A stretch of 64,000 bases of DNA from Collinsella aerofaciens (GTDB taxonomy: Bacteria; Actinomycetota; Coriobacteriia; Coriobacteriales; Coriobacteriaceae), in contig NZ_WQPL01000007.1 in NCBI RefSeq assembly GCF_018785245.1, positions 62,001-126,000 on the forward strand, read 5' to 3'. Position numbers and translations under genes: made by a program. Positions 25,892 through 34,620 of this stretch are shown here, in pieces. The first letter of the stretch is position 1; the number at the start of each line of letters is the position of its first letter. The notes beneath the pieces were generated by a model. It saw only the letters and a list, made by a program, of their open reading frames with translations. It ran no database searches and was not told where the DNA came from.

Positions 25892-26389
25892 CTATTCCTC
25901 GCAGGGAAGGTCGCGCAGGGCCCGGCGCTCAAAGATACGGAAGATCTGCGTGTACCACAGGTCCTGGGTTCCCTGCGGCTTAACCAGGATAGTATCGACG
26001 CCGGCGAAGTTGCCACTCCACACGTCCGTGTAGAGCTGATCACCGATCAGCACCGCCTCGTCGGCCGTGGCGCCGAGGCGCTTAAGACCCGCCTTGAGGG
26101 CAAACGGCGCCGGCTTCATGGCGTGGCTGATGGCCTCGAGTCCCAGCTCGCGTGCAGAGCTCATGACCTGGTCGCGATGCCAGTTGTTGGACACCATGCA
26201 CAGCTTAAAGCCTTTGGCGCGGGCGGCATCGAGCCAGGCGGAAACCGCGGCAGGAACCTGCTCGGTGTCGCGCGGCACCAGGGTGTTATCGCGATCGAGC
26301 AGAATGGCGCGTTTGCCGTCGGCCCACAGGGTATCAAGGTCGATGCGATCGACCGAGGCAACGTAACGTTTGGGGCTAAAAATCCTCAT
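25892..26389 (-). CDS. YqeG-family HAD phosphatase
   Basis: A 165-residue HAD superfamily IIIA phosphatase. The nucleophile motif is ILLDRDNTLVPRD (two Asp), motif II is MVSNN, and motif III/IV is IGDQLYTDVWSGN. The ATG at 26389 is chosen because it follows the mltG stop by one base; the longer reading frame (to 26614) is antisense-like noise over mltG. YqeG homologs sit near ribosome-assembly or aro genes in Firmicutes and are related to phosphatidylglycerophosphate phosphatases. Substrate unknown. Confidence 0.88.
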   Translation of the reverse strand: MRIFSPKRYVASVDRIDLDTLWADGKRAILLDRDNTLVPRDTEQVPAAVSAWLDAARAKGFKLCMVSNNWHRDQVMSSARELGLEAISHAMKPAPFALKAGLKRLGATADEAVLIGDQLYTDVWSGNFAGVDTILVKPQGTQDLWYTQIFRIFERRALRDLPCEE

Positions 26390-26390
26390 G

Positions 26391-27824
26391 CTAATTCCAA
26401 GACTGTTGATGCTCTTCGTAGGTTTGCGAGAAGTACTCCTCGTCCTGTGTAATGTAGAAATACAGGTCATCGGAGTCGGTCGGCTCAAGCGTGGCCTTGA
26501 GTGCCTCGAGCGACGGAGAGCAGATGGGCGTGGGCGGAAGGCCCTCGTGCTTGTAGGTGTTATAGGGACTATCGCTCTGCAGGTCGTCGGCGGTAACCTC
26601 GCCACCGGTGACATACATCATGGTCGCATCGCTGTTGAGGTAACGCAGACCATCGAGCTTGCCGGCCAAGCGGTTGTAGAACACCGATGCCACATGCGCG
26701 CGCTGATCGGCATTGAGACCCTCGCGCTCGACGATGGAGGCAAGGTTGACGATGTCGTAGTCGGACATCTCCACACCGTAGCGCTCCTTGATCTTGGCTT
26801 CGCAGCTCGCAAAGTCAAGCGACTTGTACTCGGTCTTAAACTGATCGAGCATAGCGCGAACCACGTCATCAGCCGTCGGCGAATCACCCAACGAATAAGT
26901 CTTGGGGAACAAGAAGCCCTCGAGCGAGTCGTTGGCGGCGCCCTTAAGGAAGCTATAGTCGTCCACGTAGTTGGAGGCCTTGGCCTGGTTGAGGAAGTCT
27001 TCCTTAGAGATGCTGTCGTAAGCCTGGGCCACACGGTCGGCGACTTGATCGACCGTTAGGCCCTCAGGGATAGTCAGCGCATTGGAGCCCGCGTTGGGGC
27101 CTTCCATGAGCTGCTGAACAACCTTGGTCGCATCCATGAGTGTGGTGAACGAATAAGTACCAGGCTTGAGCGACATATCGGCGTTGAGCTTTTTCACCGC
27201 CGCATAATAATCCTTGGGATTTTCGACGATATGGTTCTCGGAGAGAATCGAGGCGATAGTATCGCCCGAGGCACCGTCGGGAATCGTGATAGTAACTTGC
27301 TGGCCAGCAGCGGCTTTCGCATCCTCACCGCCAAAGAAGCCCTTGACGGCTGGCACGACAAAGAAAACGATCGCGACAAGCGCAAGCACGGCGACGACGC
27401 CACCGATAATCATAGGCACCGGGGAGCTTTTCTTTTGTGTACCACGGCGGACGTGCGTGTTATAGCTCGAGCGCGTAGCCGGAGCAACGCCGTGGGAACC
27501 GAGAGCGTGATGCGAATGCGACTGGGGGGCCTGCACTCGCTGGGTAGATGCCTGCTGCTTAAAGCGGGTACCGCCTGCAGGCTGGGCCGTACGAGCAGTG
27601 GGCTGCTGAGCCGCATGAGAAGCCGAATGCTGAACCGAACGAGCAGAAGGCTGCTGACCCGTCCGTTGAACAGGTTGGGCCGAATGAGAGAAGGACTGCA
27701 CCGGGCGCGCGGCAGGCTGAGCTGCGCGCTGCGTCGGCTGTGCCGGACGCTGGCCAGGCTGGGCAGGGCGCGACGCCGGCTGCCGTGTACGATTCTGCTG
27801 GCGCGGATCGGAAGCGCTAGGCAT
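26391..27824 (-). CDS. mltG: Endolytic murein transglycosylase MltG with long disordered N-terminus
   Basis: A 477-residue MltG/YceG enzyme that cleaves nascent peptidoglycan strands. Residues about 1-135 are a proline/glutamine/alanine-rich cytoplasmic region with repeats such as RPAQPGQRPAQPTQRAAQP. A single membrane helix follows (MIIGGVVAVLALVAIVFFVV, about 140-160), then a LysM-like segment and the catalytic domain with Glu in NLASIVEREGL, VASVFYNRL and SDATMMYV. The ATG at 27824 overlaps ruvX by 8 bp. The long tail may act as a protein-protein contact at the division machinery. Confidence 0.92.
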   Translation of the reverse strand: MPSASDPRQQNRTRQPASRPAQPGQRPAQPTQRAAQPAARPVQSFSHSAQPVQRTGQQPSARSVQHSASHAAQQPTARTAQPAGGTRFKQQASTQRVQAPQSHSHHALGSHGVAPATRSSYNTHVRRGTQKKSSPVPMIIGGVVAVLALVAIVFFVVPAVKGFFGGEDAKAAAGQQVTITIPDGASGDTIASILSENHIVENPKDYYAAVKKLNADMSLKPGTYSFTTLMDATKVVQQLMEGPNAGSNALTIPEGLTVDQVADRVAQAYDSISKEDFLNQAKASNYVDDYSFLKGAANDSLEGFLFPKTYSLGDSPTADDVVRAMLDQFKTEYKSLDFASCEAKIKERYGVEMSDYDIVNLASIVEREGLNADQRAHVASVFYNRLAGKLDGLRYLNSDATMMYVTGGEVTADDLQSDSPYNTYKHEGLPPTPICSPSLEALKATLEPTDSDDLYFYITQDEEYFSQTYEEHQQSWN

Positions 27825-28245
27825 GCGAAACCTCCTCGTTTTTACGATCGAGCCACGTCTGCAAAAACAGGCTGGCGGCAATCATGTCGATCTTGCCCCT
27901 CATCTGCTTTTCGTTGAGGCCCTGCTCGCGCAGGATACGCTTGGCCTCTTGCGAGGACAGACGTTCGTCCTCAAACTCCAGCGGAAGATCGAGCTCGTCG
28001 GCAATCTTTTGCGCTACGGCGGCAACGCGCTCGGCCTGGGGGCCGGGCTCACCGGCCATGGTCAAGGGACGTCCGCTTACCAGGATGTCGGGCTCATAGT
28101 CCTCGACCAGGTAGCGGAACGTCTTGGCCATACCGGTGACCTCGGCAGCCGGAAGCACCTTGACAGGCATCGCCATCTTGCCATCACGGCTCGAGACGGC
28201 GATGCCAATCCTGGTCTCCCCTATGTCCAGCGCGAGCGCAACCAC
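27817..28245 (-). CDS. ruvX: Holliday junction resolvase-like RuvX/YqgF
   Basis: A 142-residue RNase H-fold nuclease: LALDIGETRIGIAVS at the N-terminus with the first catalytic Asp, LVSGRPLTMAGEPGPQ, and DERLSSQEAKRIL near the C-terminus. Homologs act in 16S rRNA processing and may resolve junctions. It lies 17 bp after alaS and overlaps mltG, the standard alaS-ruvX-mltG order. Confidence 0.93.
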   Translation of the reverse strand: MVALALDIGETRIGIAVSSRDGKMAMPVKVLPAAEVTGMAKTFRYLVEDYEPDILVSGRPLTMAGEPGPQAERVAAVAQKIADELDLPLEFEDERLSSQEAKRILREQGLNEKQMRGKIDMIAASLFLQTWLDRKNEEVSHA

Positions 28246-28262
28246 AGCGACTTCTTAGATTC

Positions 28263-30920
28263 TTAGGCGCCGAGCGCGGTCTTAGCGGCCGCGAGGGCAT
28301 CGGCGATGCCGGCAGCATTCTTGCCACCAGCCTGGGCCATGTTGGGACGACCGCCACCGCGACCGTCGACCAGACCCGCGATCTGCTTGATCACGTTACC
28401 GGCGTGGAAACCGGCCTTGACGGCGTCATCGGAGCCGGCAGCGAGCAGGGCCGGAGTGCCCTTCTCAGTCACGCTGGCGACGACACAAGCGACAGGGCCG
28501 GCGACCTTCTGATGCACGGTATCCCATACGTTGCGCAGGTCGGCAGCCTCAAGGCCCTGGAGCTCAGCGACAACGAGCTTATAGCCGTCGAGCTCGACGG
28601 CGCCCTCGATGGCGCTGGAGATGGCGTCGGAGGAGCCACCGGTCAGAGCCTTCTTGAGCTTGTTGGACGTCTCGCGCAGCTCAGCCTGCAGGTTCTCCAC
28701 GCGGGCGGGAACCTCGTCGACGCGGCACTTGAGCGCAGCGGCGGCGGCGTCAACGAGCGCCAGGCGGTCGGCCATGTAGTCGAGGGCACCCTTAGAGGTC
28801 ACGGCCTCGATACGGCGGACATTGGAGCCCGTGGAGGACTCGGAAATGATCTTGAACAGACCAATCTCTGCGGTATTGGCGGCATGGGTGCCACCACAGA
28901 GCTCGCGGGAGAACGGCTGGTCCTCGGCGCCCACGGAGACGACGCGGACGACATCGCCGTACTTCTCTCCAAACAGAGCGACAGCGCCGGCAGCCTTAGC
29001 CTCGTCGATGCCCATGACACGGGTCACGACCGGCTTGGAAGCGAAGATCTGCTGGTTGACCAGGTCCTCGACAGCCTTGAGCTGCTCGGAGGACAGGGCC
29101 TCGAAGTGCGTAAAGTCAAAGCGAAGGTGCTCGGGCGTCACCAGCGAGCCGGCCTGGGAGACGTGCTCGCCCAGGACCTGCTTAAGGGCGGCGTCGAGCA
29201 GGTGCGTGGCGGTGTGGTTGCGGCGCAGGAAGCCACGGCGCTCGGCGTCGAGCGCGGCGGTAACAGCGGCACCGACAGTCAGCGTGCCATCGGCAACGTG
29301 CGCGACGTGGGCATACAGGCCGTTGTGGTTCTTGGTGTCGGCAACGGTCAGAACAACGCCCTCGGCGGAAAGCTTGCCGGCATCACCCTGCTGACCACCC
29401 ATCTCGGAATAGAACGGGGTGCGGTCGAGCACGACCTCGACGTCCTCGCCCGCGGCGGCGGACTCGACGGACTCACCGTTGCGCACGATGGCGACAACCT
29501 TGGCGCCCTCGATCACATCGTTGTCATAACCGTCGAACTCAGTCGCGGCGACCTTGTCGGAAAGCTCGACCCACACGTCGTTAAAGCTGCCCCAGGCATC
29601 GCCCTTGGCGTTGGCACGAGCGCGGGCCTTCTGGTCCTCCATGCAGGCGGTGAAGCCGTCCATGTCGACGTCGTGGCCAGCAGCGCCGGCGATCTCGACA
29701 GTCAGGTCAATGGGGAAACCAAAGGTGTCGTGCAGCTTAAAGGCAACGTCACCCGGAAGCACGGTGCCCTCGACAAGCGCTGCCAGGGCCTCGTCCAGGT
29801 AAACACGGCCGTTGTCGAGCGTCGTGGAGAAGCGCTCCTCCTCGGAGGCGACGATACCCTTGACGAGCGTAACATTCTTGAGCAGCTCGGGATAGGCCTC
29901 GCCCATCTGAGCGTTAACCTCGTCAATGAACTTGGTCAGGAAGGCGCCCTCGATGCCCAGCAGGCGACCGTGGAACACGGCACGACGGAGCAGGCGGCGA
30001 AGGACGTACTCGCGACCCTCGTTACCGGGAAGGATGCCGTCCGAGATCATAAAGTCGACGGCACGGGAGTGGTCGGCGATGATACGCAGGGAGCGGCTGG
30101 CGCCGGAGTAATCGTCGGCGTCATAGGTCTTGCCGCTGATCTTCTCACCCAGCTTGATGAGATGCTGCATCAGATCGCCGTCGTAATTGGCGGTCTTGTG
30201 CTGCATAATGGCGGCCATGCGCTCCAGGCCCATACCCGTATCGAGGTTGCGGTGCGGCAGCTCCGGCATGGAGCCGTCCTCCTGGCGGTCGTACTGGGTA
30301 AAGACGAGGTTCCAGAACTCCAGGAAGCGGTCGCAGTCGCAGCCAGGCTTGCAGTCGGGGCCGCCGCAGCCGACCTCCTCGCCCATATCAAAGTAAATCT
30401 CGGAGCACGGACCGCAGGGGCCGGTGGGGCCAGCGGCCCAGAAGTTGTCGTCCTCGCCCAGGCGAGAAATGTGATCCTCGGCAACGCCCAGGGAGCGCCA
30501 CACATCGTGGGTCTCGTCGTCCTCGGTAAAGACGGTGAAGTACAGGCGGTCGAGCGGCAGCTTGAACTCCTTGGTAATGAGCTCAAAGGCCCAAGCGCAG
30601 GCCTGCTGCTTGGAGACGCCGCCAAAGGAGAAGTCACCGAGCATCTCGAAGAAGGACAGGTGACGGCCGTCCTCGCCGATGCAATCGATGTCGTTGGTGC
30701 GGACGCACTTCTGGCAGGAGATAGCGCCGATCTCCTTCATGGTCTTCTTGCCCTGGTAGTACTCCTTAAACTGGTTCATGCCGGCGTTGGCAAGCAGCAG
30801 CGAAGGATCGTCGGGGACGAGGGACGAAGAAGGATAGAGCTTAAGACCGCGCTCCTCAAAGAAGTTGAGGAACTTGGAGCGGATCTCGGCCGTAGTCATT
30901 GACGGGTAGTCAGCACTCAT
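28263..30920 (-). CDS. alaS: Alanine-tRNA ligase
   Basis: An 885-residue AlaRS. The class II core starts with MTTAEIRSKFLNFFEERG and LLLANAGMNQFKEYYQG. The editing domain shows HTATHLLDAAL and FSRELCGGTHAANTAEIG (zinc ligands). The C-terminal domain ends with GGGRPNMAQAGGKN. The ATG at 30920 is preceded by GAGGAG at 11 bases; ATG 30899 is an alternative. A sigma-70-like promoter lies at 30967-30994. Confidence 0.96.
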   Translation of the reverse strand: MSADYPSMTTAEIRSKFLNFFEERGLKLYPSSSLVPDDPSLLLANAGMNQFKEYYQGKKTMKEIGAISCQKCVRTNDIDCIGEDGRHLSFFEMLGDFSFGGVSKQQACAWAFELITKEFKLPLDRLYFTVFTEDDETHDVWRSLGVAEDHISRLGEDDNFWAAGPTGPCGPCSEIYFDMGEEVGCGGPDCKPGCDCDRFLEFWNLVFTQYDRQEDGSMPELPHRNLDTGMGLERMAAIMQHKTANYDGDLMQHLIKLGEKISGKTYDADDYSGASRSLRIIADHSRAVDFMISDGILPGNEGREYVLRRLLRRAVFHGRLLGIEGAFLTKFIDEVNAQMGEAYPELLKNVTLVKGIVASEEERFSTTLDNGRVYLDEALAALVEGTVLPGDVAFKLHDTFGFPIDLTVEIAGAAGHDVDMDGFTACMEDQKARARANAKGDAWGSFNDVWVELSDKVAATEFDGYDNDVIEGAKVVAIVRNGESVESAAAGEDVEVVLDRTPFYSEMGGQQGDAGKLSAEGVVLTVADTKNHNGLYAHVAHVADGTLTVGAAVTAALDAERRGFLRRNHTATHLLDAALKQVLGEHVSQAGSLVTPEHLRFDFTHFEALSSEQLKAVEDLVNQQIFASKPVVTRVMGIDEAKAAGAVALFGEKYGDVVRVVSVGAEDQPFSRELCGGTHAANTAEIGLFKIISESSTGSNVRRIEAVTSKGALDYMADRLALVDAAAAALKCRVDEVPARVENLQAELRETSNKLKKALTGGSSDAISSAIEGAVELDGYKLVVAELQGLEAADLRNVWDTVHQKVAGPVACVVASVTEKGTPALLAAGSDDAVKAGFHAGNVIKQIAGLVDGRGGGRPNMAQAGGKNAAGIADALAAAKTALGA

Positions 30921-30966
30921 AGAGGGAATCTCCTCGGTTTCACATCGAAACAGTTCAAACGTAACG

Positions 30967-30994
30967 ATATTACCATCCCGCCGCGCCTGTGCAA
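30967..30994 (-). promoter_or_regulatory. Likely alaS promoter
   Basis: On the minus strand TTGCAC (30994-30989), a 16-bp spacer and TAATAT (30972-30967) precede alaS by about 47 bp. It begins inside the T-run of the upstream terminator. Confidence 0.6.
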
Positions 30995-31022
30995 AAAAGA
31001 GGGTCGCCAAACAGCGACCCTC
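30991..31022 (-). terminator. Intrinsic terminator upstream of alaS
   Basis: On the minus strand GAGGGTCGC pairs with GCGACCCTC over a short loop, followed by TTTTTTGC. It would end minus-strand transcripts coming from the AI-2E/sigma operon. Confidence 0.75.
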
Positions 31023-31076
31023 CAGCGAAAGTGCACGTTATTTAGTACTGCGCGATCCTTTGAAAAAGGACTGCTG

Positions 31077-31082
31077 TATAAT
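31077..31082 (+). promoter_or_regulatory. -10 box of the small membrane protein gene
   Basis: A perfect TATAAT lies 33 bp upstream of the start at 31115. No good -35 is seen at standard spacing. Confidence 0.45.
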
Positions 31083-31114
31083 TGCATATAAGATTCACCC
31101 GGAAGGAGCGATCG

Positions 31115-31354
31115 ATGAAAAGCAAACGATTTGTCCTGAATGCACTTCTGGTTGTAGCACTTTTAGCGCTCTTAGCCTTCTCATGCTGGTACGCAAAGCA
31201 ACCATCATTTGGATACGTATTGTATACAGTAATGTCCGGCGATAAGGCTTATTACACTCTACGCGCAATTGACGTTCTCTTTTTCTATGTAGCCGGCCCC
31301 TTATCAATCGCTTTGGTCGCGTTTCTTGTCATTTACAACTTCAAGAAACGTTAA
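31115..31354 (+). CDS. Small two-helix membrane protein of unknown function
   Basis: A 79-residue protein starting MKSKRF, chosen because AAGGAG lies 6 bases upstream of ATG 31115. It has two hydrophobic helices (about residues 8-26 and 50-74) and a short basic end (NFKKR). Its base composition is visibly AT-richer than its neighbours. It is one of few plus-strand genes here and converges on the AI-2E gene with 6 bp between stops. I do not recognise a family. Confidence 0.6.
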   Translation: MKSKRFVLNALLVVALLALLAFSCWYAKQPSFGYVLYTVMSGDKAYYTLRAIDVLFFYVAGPLSIALVAFLVIYNFKKR

Positions 31355-31360
31355 TAGAAC

Positions 31361-32773
31361 CTATTTAGAAACCGAATCGTCCATGGAGCCGTCGATGCCG
31401 GTATTGGTATCGTCGTCCGAGTTGGAATCATCGTCTTTGGCGAAGGGGTTCTTGAAGAAGCCCGTGGCATCGGGTTGCAGGCCCGAGAGCTTAATCCAGG
31501 GATTATCGAGCTCGGGCTTGGGCATGGCCTTGGCCTCGGGCGCAGTCTCGTTACCGATGAGCTCGGACTCATAGATGAAGGTGTCGTCGCCGAGCGCGTC
31601 GTAGGCGGCGACCGGGTTGCCATCGGCATCGCGGTACGGCGTGCCCTTAAACACGGCTCCGTCATAGGCCACAAGCTGACGGCCGGTCTCATTCTCGAAG
31701 TAGTACACGAAGATGCCCTTGAGGGCCGCACAAAGCGGGATGGCAATAATCATGCCGATGGGCCCCATGAGTGCCGAACCAATAACGAGAGCCGTAAGGC
31801 TCATAATGGGATGCACCTGCACTGAGCTCTGCATGACCTTAGGCGAAATCACATTGTCGGTGACGTTTTGCGCGACCATCGTCACGATGAGCGTCCATAA
31901 CGCCAACATGGGGCTGAACATAAAGCCGAGTACCGTGGCGATTGCCGCGCTCACCCAGGGACCGACGACCGGAACCAAGTGCATGATGCCAGTGAAGATA
32001 GCCATGAGCGCCGCATACGGATGGCCGATAATCAGGAAGCCGATAAAGGCGAGGAAACCACCGCAGATGGACGTCACGACCATACCGCGCATGTAGCCGC
32101 CGACAGAGCGAGAAAGGATGGCGACCATAAAGCGGTACGAGGTCTCCTTCTCCTGACCGATGATGGTGCAAATCTCGTGATGCATGCGAGGGTAGTCGCA
32201 GGCCATCCAGTAGGCAAGCACCAGACCAAGGAAGATCACGAACAACTGCGAGGCCGTATTGGTGATGAGCGGGAACACACCGCGGCCAAGCTCGGCAGCA
32301 ATCTGAGACACATACTTCGATGCCACGGTAACCAGCGACGAAAGATTATCGTCCAAATACTCCTTGAGCGGCGTGTTATTGAGCGTCTTGGCATGCGAGA
32401 TCATCTCATTGAGATCGCCACCCGCAACACGAAGCTGCTCGGGCAGGCGGCTCAGGACTTCCATGATCTGACCAAAGAGAATCGGCGACAAGATGCAAAC
32501 GACACCGACGAGCACGGCAACAACAACAATAAGCGCGATAAGCGAACCGATGCCGCGATTCACGCCATGGTGCTCGAGCCAGTTGGTGATCGGGGACATC
32601 ACAAAGGCAATGATGGAACCAACAGCGAGAAACTCGATAACCGGCGCCAGGATGCCCATAAGGTTAAAGATGACAGCGGCGATGACAATGCAGCCGACAA
32701 CAGCCCAAATGCGAAGCGTCAGAATGCGGGTGTCGCGCAGCACGCGATCGGTTTGTTGGGGGTGTTCACTCAT
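31361..32773 (-). CDS. AI-2E family membrane transporter
   Basis: A 470-residue polytopic membrane protein of the AI-2E/PerM family. An N-terminal hydrophobic pair (WAVVGCIVIAAVIFNLMG; FLAVGSIIAFVMSPITNWLEH) is followed by a soluble helical stretch, then the conserved C-terminal helices with HLVPVVGPWVSAAIATVLG and VTDNVISPKVM. The last about 90 residues are an acidic disordered tail. The gene overlaps the sigma factor by 4 bp, so it is in the stress-sigma operon. Substrate is unknown; some family members export autoinducer or sodium. Confidence 0.87.
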   Translation of the reverse strand: MSEHPQQTDRVLRDTRILTLRIWAVVGCIVIAAVIFNLMGILAPVIEFLAVGSIIAFVMSPITNWLEHHGVNRGIGSLIALIVVVAVLVGVVCILSPILFGQIMEVLSRLPEQLRVAGGDLNEMISHAKTLNNTPLKEYLDDNLSSLVTVASKYVSQIAAELGRGVFPLITNTASQLFVIFLGLVLAYWMACDYPRMHHEICTIIGQEKETSYRFMVAILSRSVGGYMRGMVVTSICGGFLAFIGFLIIGHPYAALMAIFTGIMHLVPVVGPWVSAAIATVLGFMFSPMLALWTLIVTMVAQNVTDNVISPKVMQSSVQVHPIMSLTALVIGSALMGPIGMIIAIPLCAALKGIFVYYFENETGRQLVAYDGAVFKGTPYRDADGNPVAAYDALGDDTFIYESELIGNETAPEAKAMPKPELDNPWIKLSGLQPDATGFFKNPFAKDDDSNSDDDTNTGIDGSMDDSVSK

Positions 32774-33561
32774 GAACGAATCATCACTCCGTCGGGGTCG
32801 ATCTTGTCCTGAATCTTCTTAAGCGTGCGGCGCAGCAGACGCGAAACCTGCACCTGAGAAATACCCAGCTTCTTGGCGATCTCGATCTGGGTCATGCCCT
32901 TCACAAAGCGCAGCTCGATCACCTCGCGCTCGCGCGGCGAGAAATCACGGATGGCTTCCTCGATCACTAGGCGGTCATCGGTAAAGTCGAGCTCGTTGTC
33001 GTCGTCGGCGTAACGGTCGAGAATCGAAGGGGCATCGTCGGAATCGGACGCACCAGGAGCCTCGATGGGCACCGAGGTATAGGCCGAAGACGATTCCATA
33101 GCCTCGAGGACCTCATCGACAGTCACATCTAGATACTCAGCGATCTCCTCAACCTTGGGCGAACGCTGCAGCTCGTTGGTAAGTTTGTCAGTAGCCTGGT
33201 TGACCTTGGCCGAGAGCTCCTGCAGACGGCGCGGCACGCGCACACTCCAGCCCTTGTCACGGAAATGGCGTTTAATCTCGCCCAGGATAGTGGGTGTCGC
33301 AAACGTCGTGAACTCGAGTCCGCGCTCGGGGTCAAAGCGGTCGATAGCCTTGAGCAGGCCCAAATAGCCAACCTGCATCAGATCATCGAGCGGCTCGCCG
33401 CGATTCTTAAATTTGTTGGCAAGAAACCTTACCAGGTTCATATGGGACATAACGAGCTGCTCACGGGCGTCCGGATCACCGGTCTCCTTGTAACGACGAA
33501 ACAGCTCGCGGGTTTTCTCCTTGTCCCAAGCGGTCTTGCCGCTCCGGGAACGTTCGGTCAT
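32770..33561 (-). CDS. SigB/SigF-type RNA polymerase sigma factor
   Basis: A 263-residue group 3 sigma factor. Region 2 is clear (LVRFLANKFKNRGEPLDDLMQVGYLGLLKAIDRFDPERGLEFTTFA split across residues 47-92), then TILGEIKRHFRDKGWSVRVPRRL typical of SigB/F/G. Region 3 (QRSPKVEEIAEYLDV) and the region 4 helix-turn-helix (MTQIEIAKKLGISQVQVSRLL) follow. It is co-transcribed with an RsbW-like protein directly upstream, pointing to partner-switching control of a stress or envelope regulon. Confidence 0.93.
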   Translation of the reverse strand: MTERSRSGKTAWDKEKTRELFRRYKETGDPDAREQLVMSHMNLVRFLANKFKNRGEPLDDLMQVGYLGLLKAIDRFDPERGLEFTTFATPTILGEIKRHFRDKGWSVRVPRRLQELSAKVNQATDKLTNELQRSPKVEEIAEYLDVTVDEVLEAMESSSAYTSVPIEAPGASDSDDAPSILDRYADDDNELDFTDDRLVIEEAIRDFSPREREVIELRFVKGMTQIEIAKKLGISQVQVSRLLRRTLKKIQDKIDPDGVMIRS

Positions 33562-33562
33562 A

Positions 33563-33940
33563 TTAGATATCCGCCTTGAGGTCGAGGGAAAGCGTCAGGG
33601 GCGCCGTAGTCTTTTCGTAGGAGTCGCACACGCTCGCGAGGATGAGCTCGGCATACACCGCAGCCTGGTCGTCTTCATCGACCGTAGCCTGGTCGCCAAA
33701 GGTAATAGTCATGCCAACGTGGGTCTCATCGACATCGAATTTGATGGTGATGTCATCGCAGTCGACCGCGGTGCAACCAAAGATGAAAGCCTCCTCAGCA
33801 GCCATGCGGATGTCCTCGATGCGATCGACAGACATAGAGCACAGGGCACCAACGTTGGCTGCCGTCATGCGCACAAGGCGAGCGAGACGCGGGTCACCGG
33901 CAACGGTCAGCGTGATAGGGCAGGTTGCTTCGCTACTCAT
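33563..33940 (-). CDS. RsbW-like ATP-binding protein, short and divergent anti-sigma candidate
   Basis: A 125-residue protein placed just before the sigma gene (1 bp gap) and overlapping the DUF948 gene by 8 bp, which fixes the start at ATG 33940. Helix VDRIEDIRMAAEEAFIFG resembles the N-box helix of RsbW/SpoIIAB kinases, and DDITIKFDVDETHVGMTITFGD the following strands. The usual Asn of the N-box and the GxGL ATP lid are not recognisable. It may bind the sigma factor without kinase activity. No RsbV-type antagonist is seen nearby. Confidence 0.7.
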   Translation of the reverse strand: MSSEATCPITLTVAGDPRLARLVRMTAANVGALCSMSVDRIEDIRMAAEEAFIFGCTAVDCDDITIKFDVDETHVGMTITFGDQATVDEDDQAAVYAELILASVCDSYEKTTAPLTLSLDLKADI

Positions 33941-34520
33941 CGCAGGACTCCTCAGCGGTCTCGGCGGGCGTATAGGTGTAATACTGAGCCGGCTTGGATA
34001 CAGACTTCCGACCATCATCGTCGCCCGCGGCGGCCTCGTCCTCGCCAATTAGGATGCGCTCGGTAGGCTGCTCGGCCTCCGCAGCGGCAGCGGCGAGCTT
34101 GCGATCGGCGTCGGCTGCAGGAGCCTTCACCTTATTGAAGAGCTTCTGCACAGCACCGGCGGCAGAGTCGGTCACGCTCGACACAGCATTGCTGGCCTCG
34201 GCCATGCTGCCCGTAACCTCGGAAATGTCGCGAACCACGGCTTCGACCTCTACGAGATTGGAGGTAAGGGCATCAACTGCCGTCTTGCTCGACTTAAGCA
34301 GCGGCTCCATCTGGGCAAGCGCCGGCGTAAGCTCATCGACAGCGCCATCGAGCTTTGCCACCACAGGCTGAGCCTCGGCGATGGTGTTGTTGAGGTCGTT
34401 CACGGTCTTATCGAGCGAGTCGACAACATTGCGGGTCTTGCGCAGGGTAAGCGCGAGCTCAGCGATGGCCCACACGCCGGCAACGGCGAGCAGCAGCAGG
34501 GCGATTTGAATGGGACTCAT
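33933..34520 (-). CDS. DUF948-family membrane-anchored coiled-coil protein
   Basis: A 195-residue protein with an N-terminal membrane anchor (IQIALLLLAVAGVWAIAELALTL) followed by a long coiled coil in heptads (VVDSLDKTVNDLNNTIAEAQPVVAKL...), then an acidic, alanine-rich tail. This pattern matches DUF948, a family of general-stress proteins. It is first in the operon DUF948-rsbW-sigma-AI-2E. It could sense or report envelope state to the sigma module; that is inference. Confidence 0.82.
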   Translation of the reverse strand: MSPIQIALLLLAVAGVWAIAELALTLRKTRNVVDSLDKTVNDLNNTIAEAQPVVAKLDGAVDELTPALAQMEPLLKSSKTAVDALTSNLVEVEAVVRDISEVTGSMAEASNAVSSVTDSAAGAVQKLFNKVKAPAADADRKLAAAAAEAEQPTERILIGEDEAAAGDDDGRKSVSKPAQYYTYTPAETAEESCDE

Positions 34521-34560
34521 ACAAGCCTCCCGGAAGAATCGAAATACAGACGCTTTTCAT

Positions 34561-34620
34561 GGTACCCCAAAGGGGACCGAACATGCCAAGAGCAGCAACG
34601 TGGGACAAAATTATCAGCAG
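34561..34620. repeat. Degraded GGGAC-type repeat pieces after rarA
   Basis: The 100-bp gap holds CCCC-AAA-GGGG within GGTACCCCAAAGGGGACC (34561-34578) and a half copy of the 17673 element, GTGGGACAAAA (34600-34610), without its partner arm. Confidence 0.45.

Noticed and set aside
28404-30902. An 832-codon open frame opposite alaS
   Set aside because: Antisense of alaS, no ribosome site and no domain.
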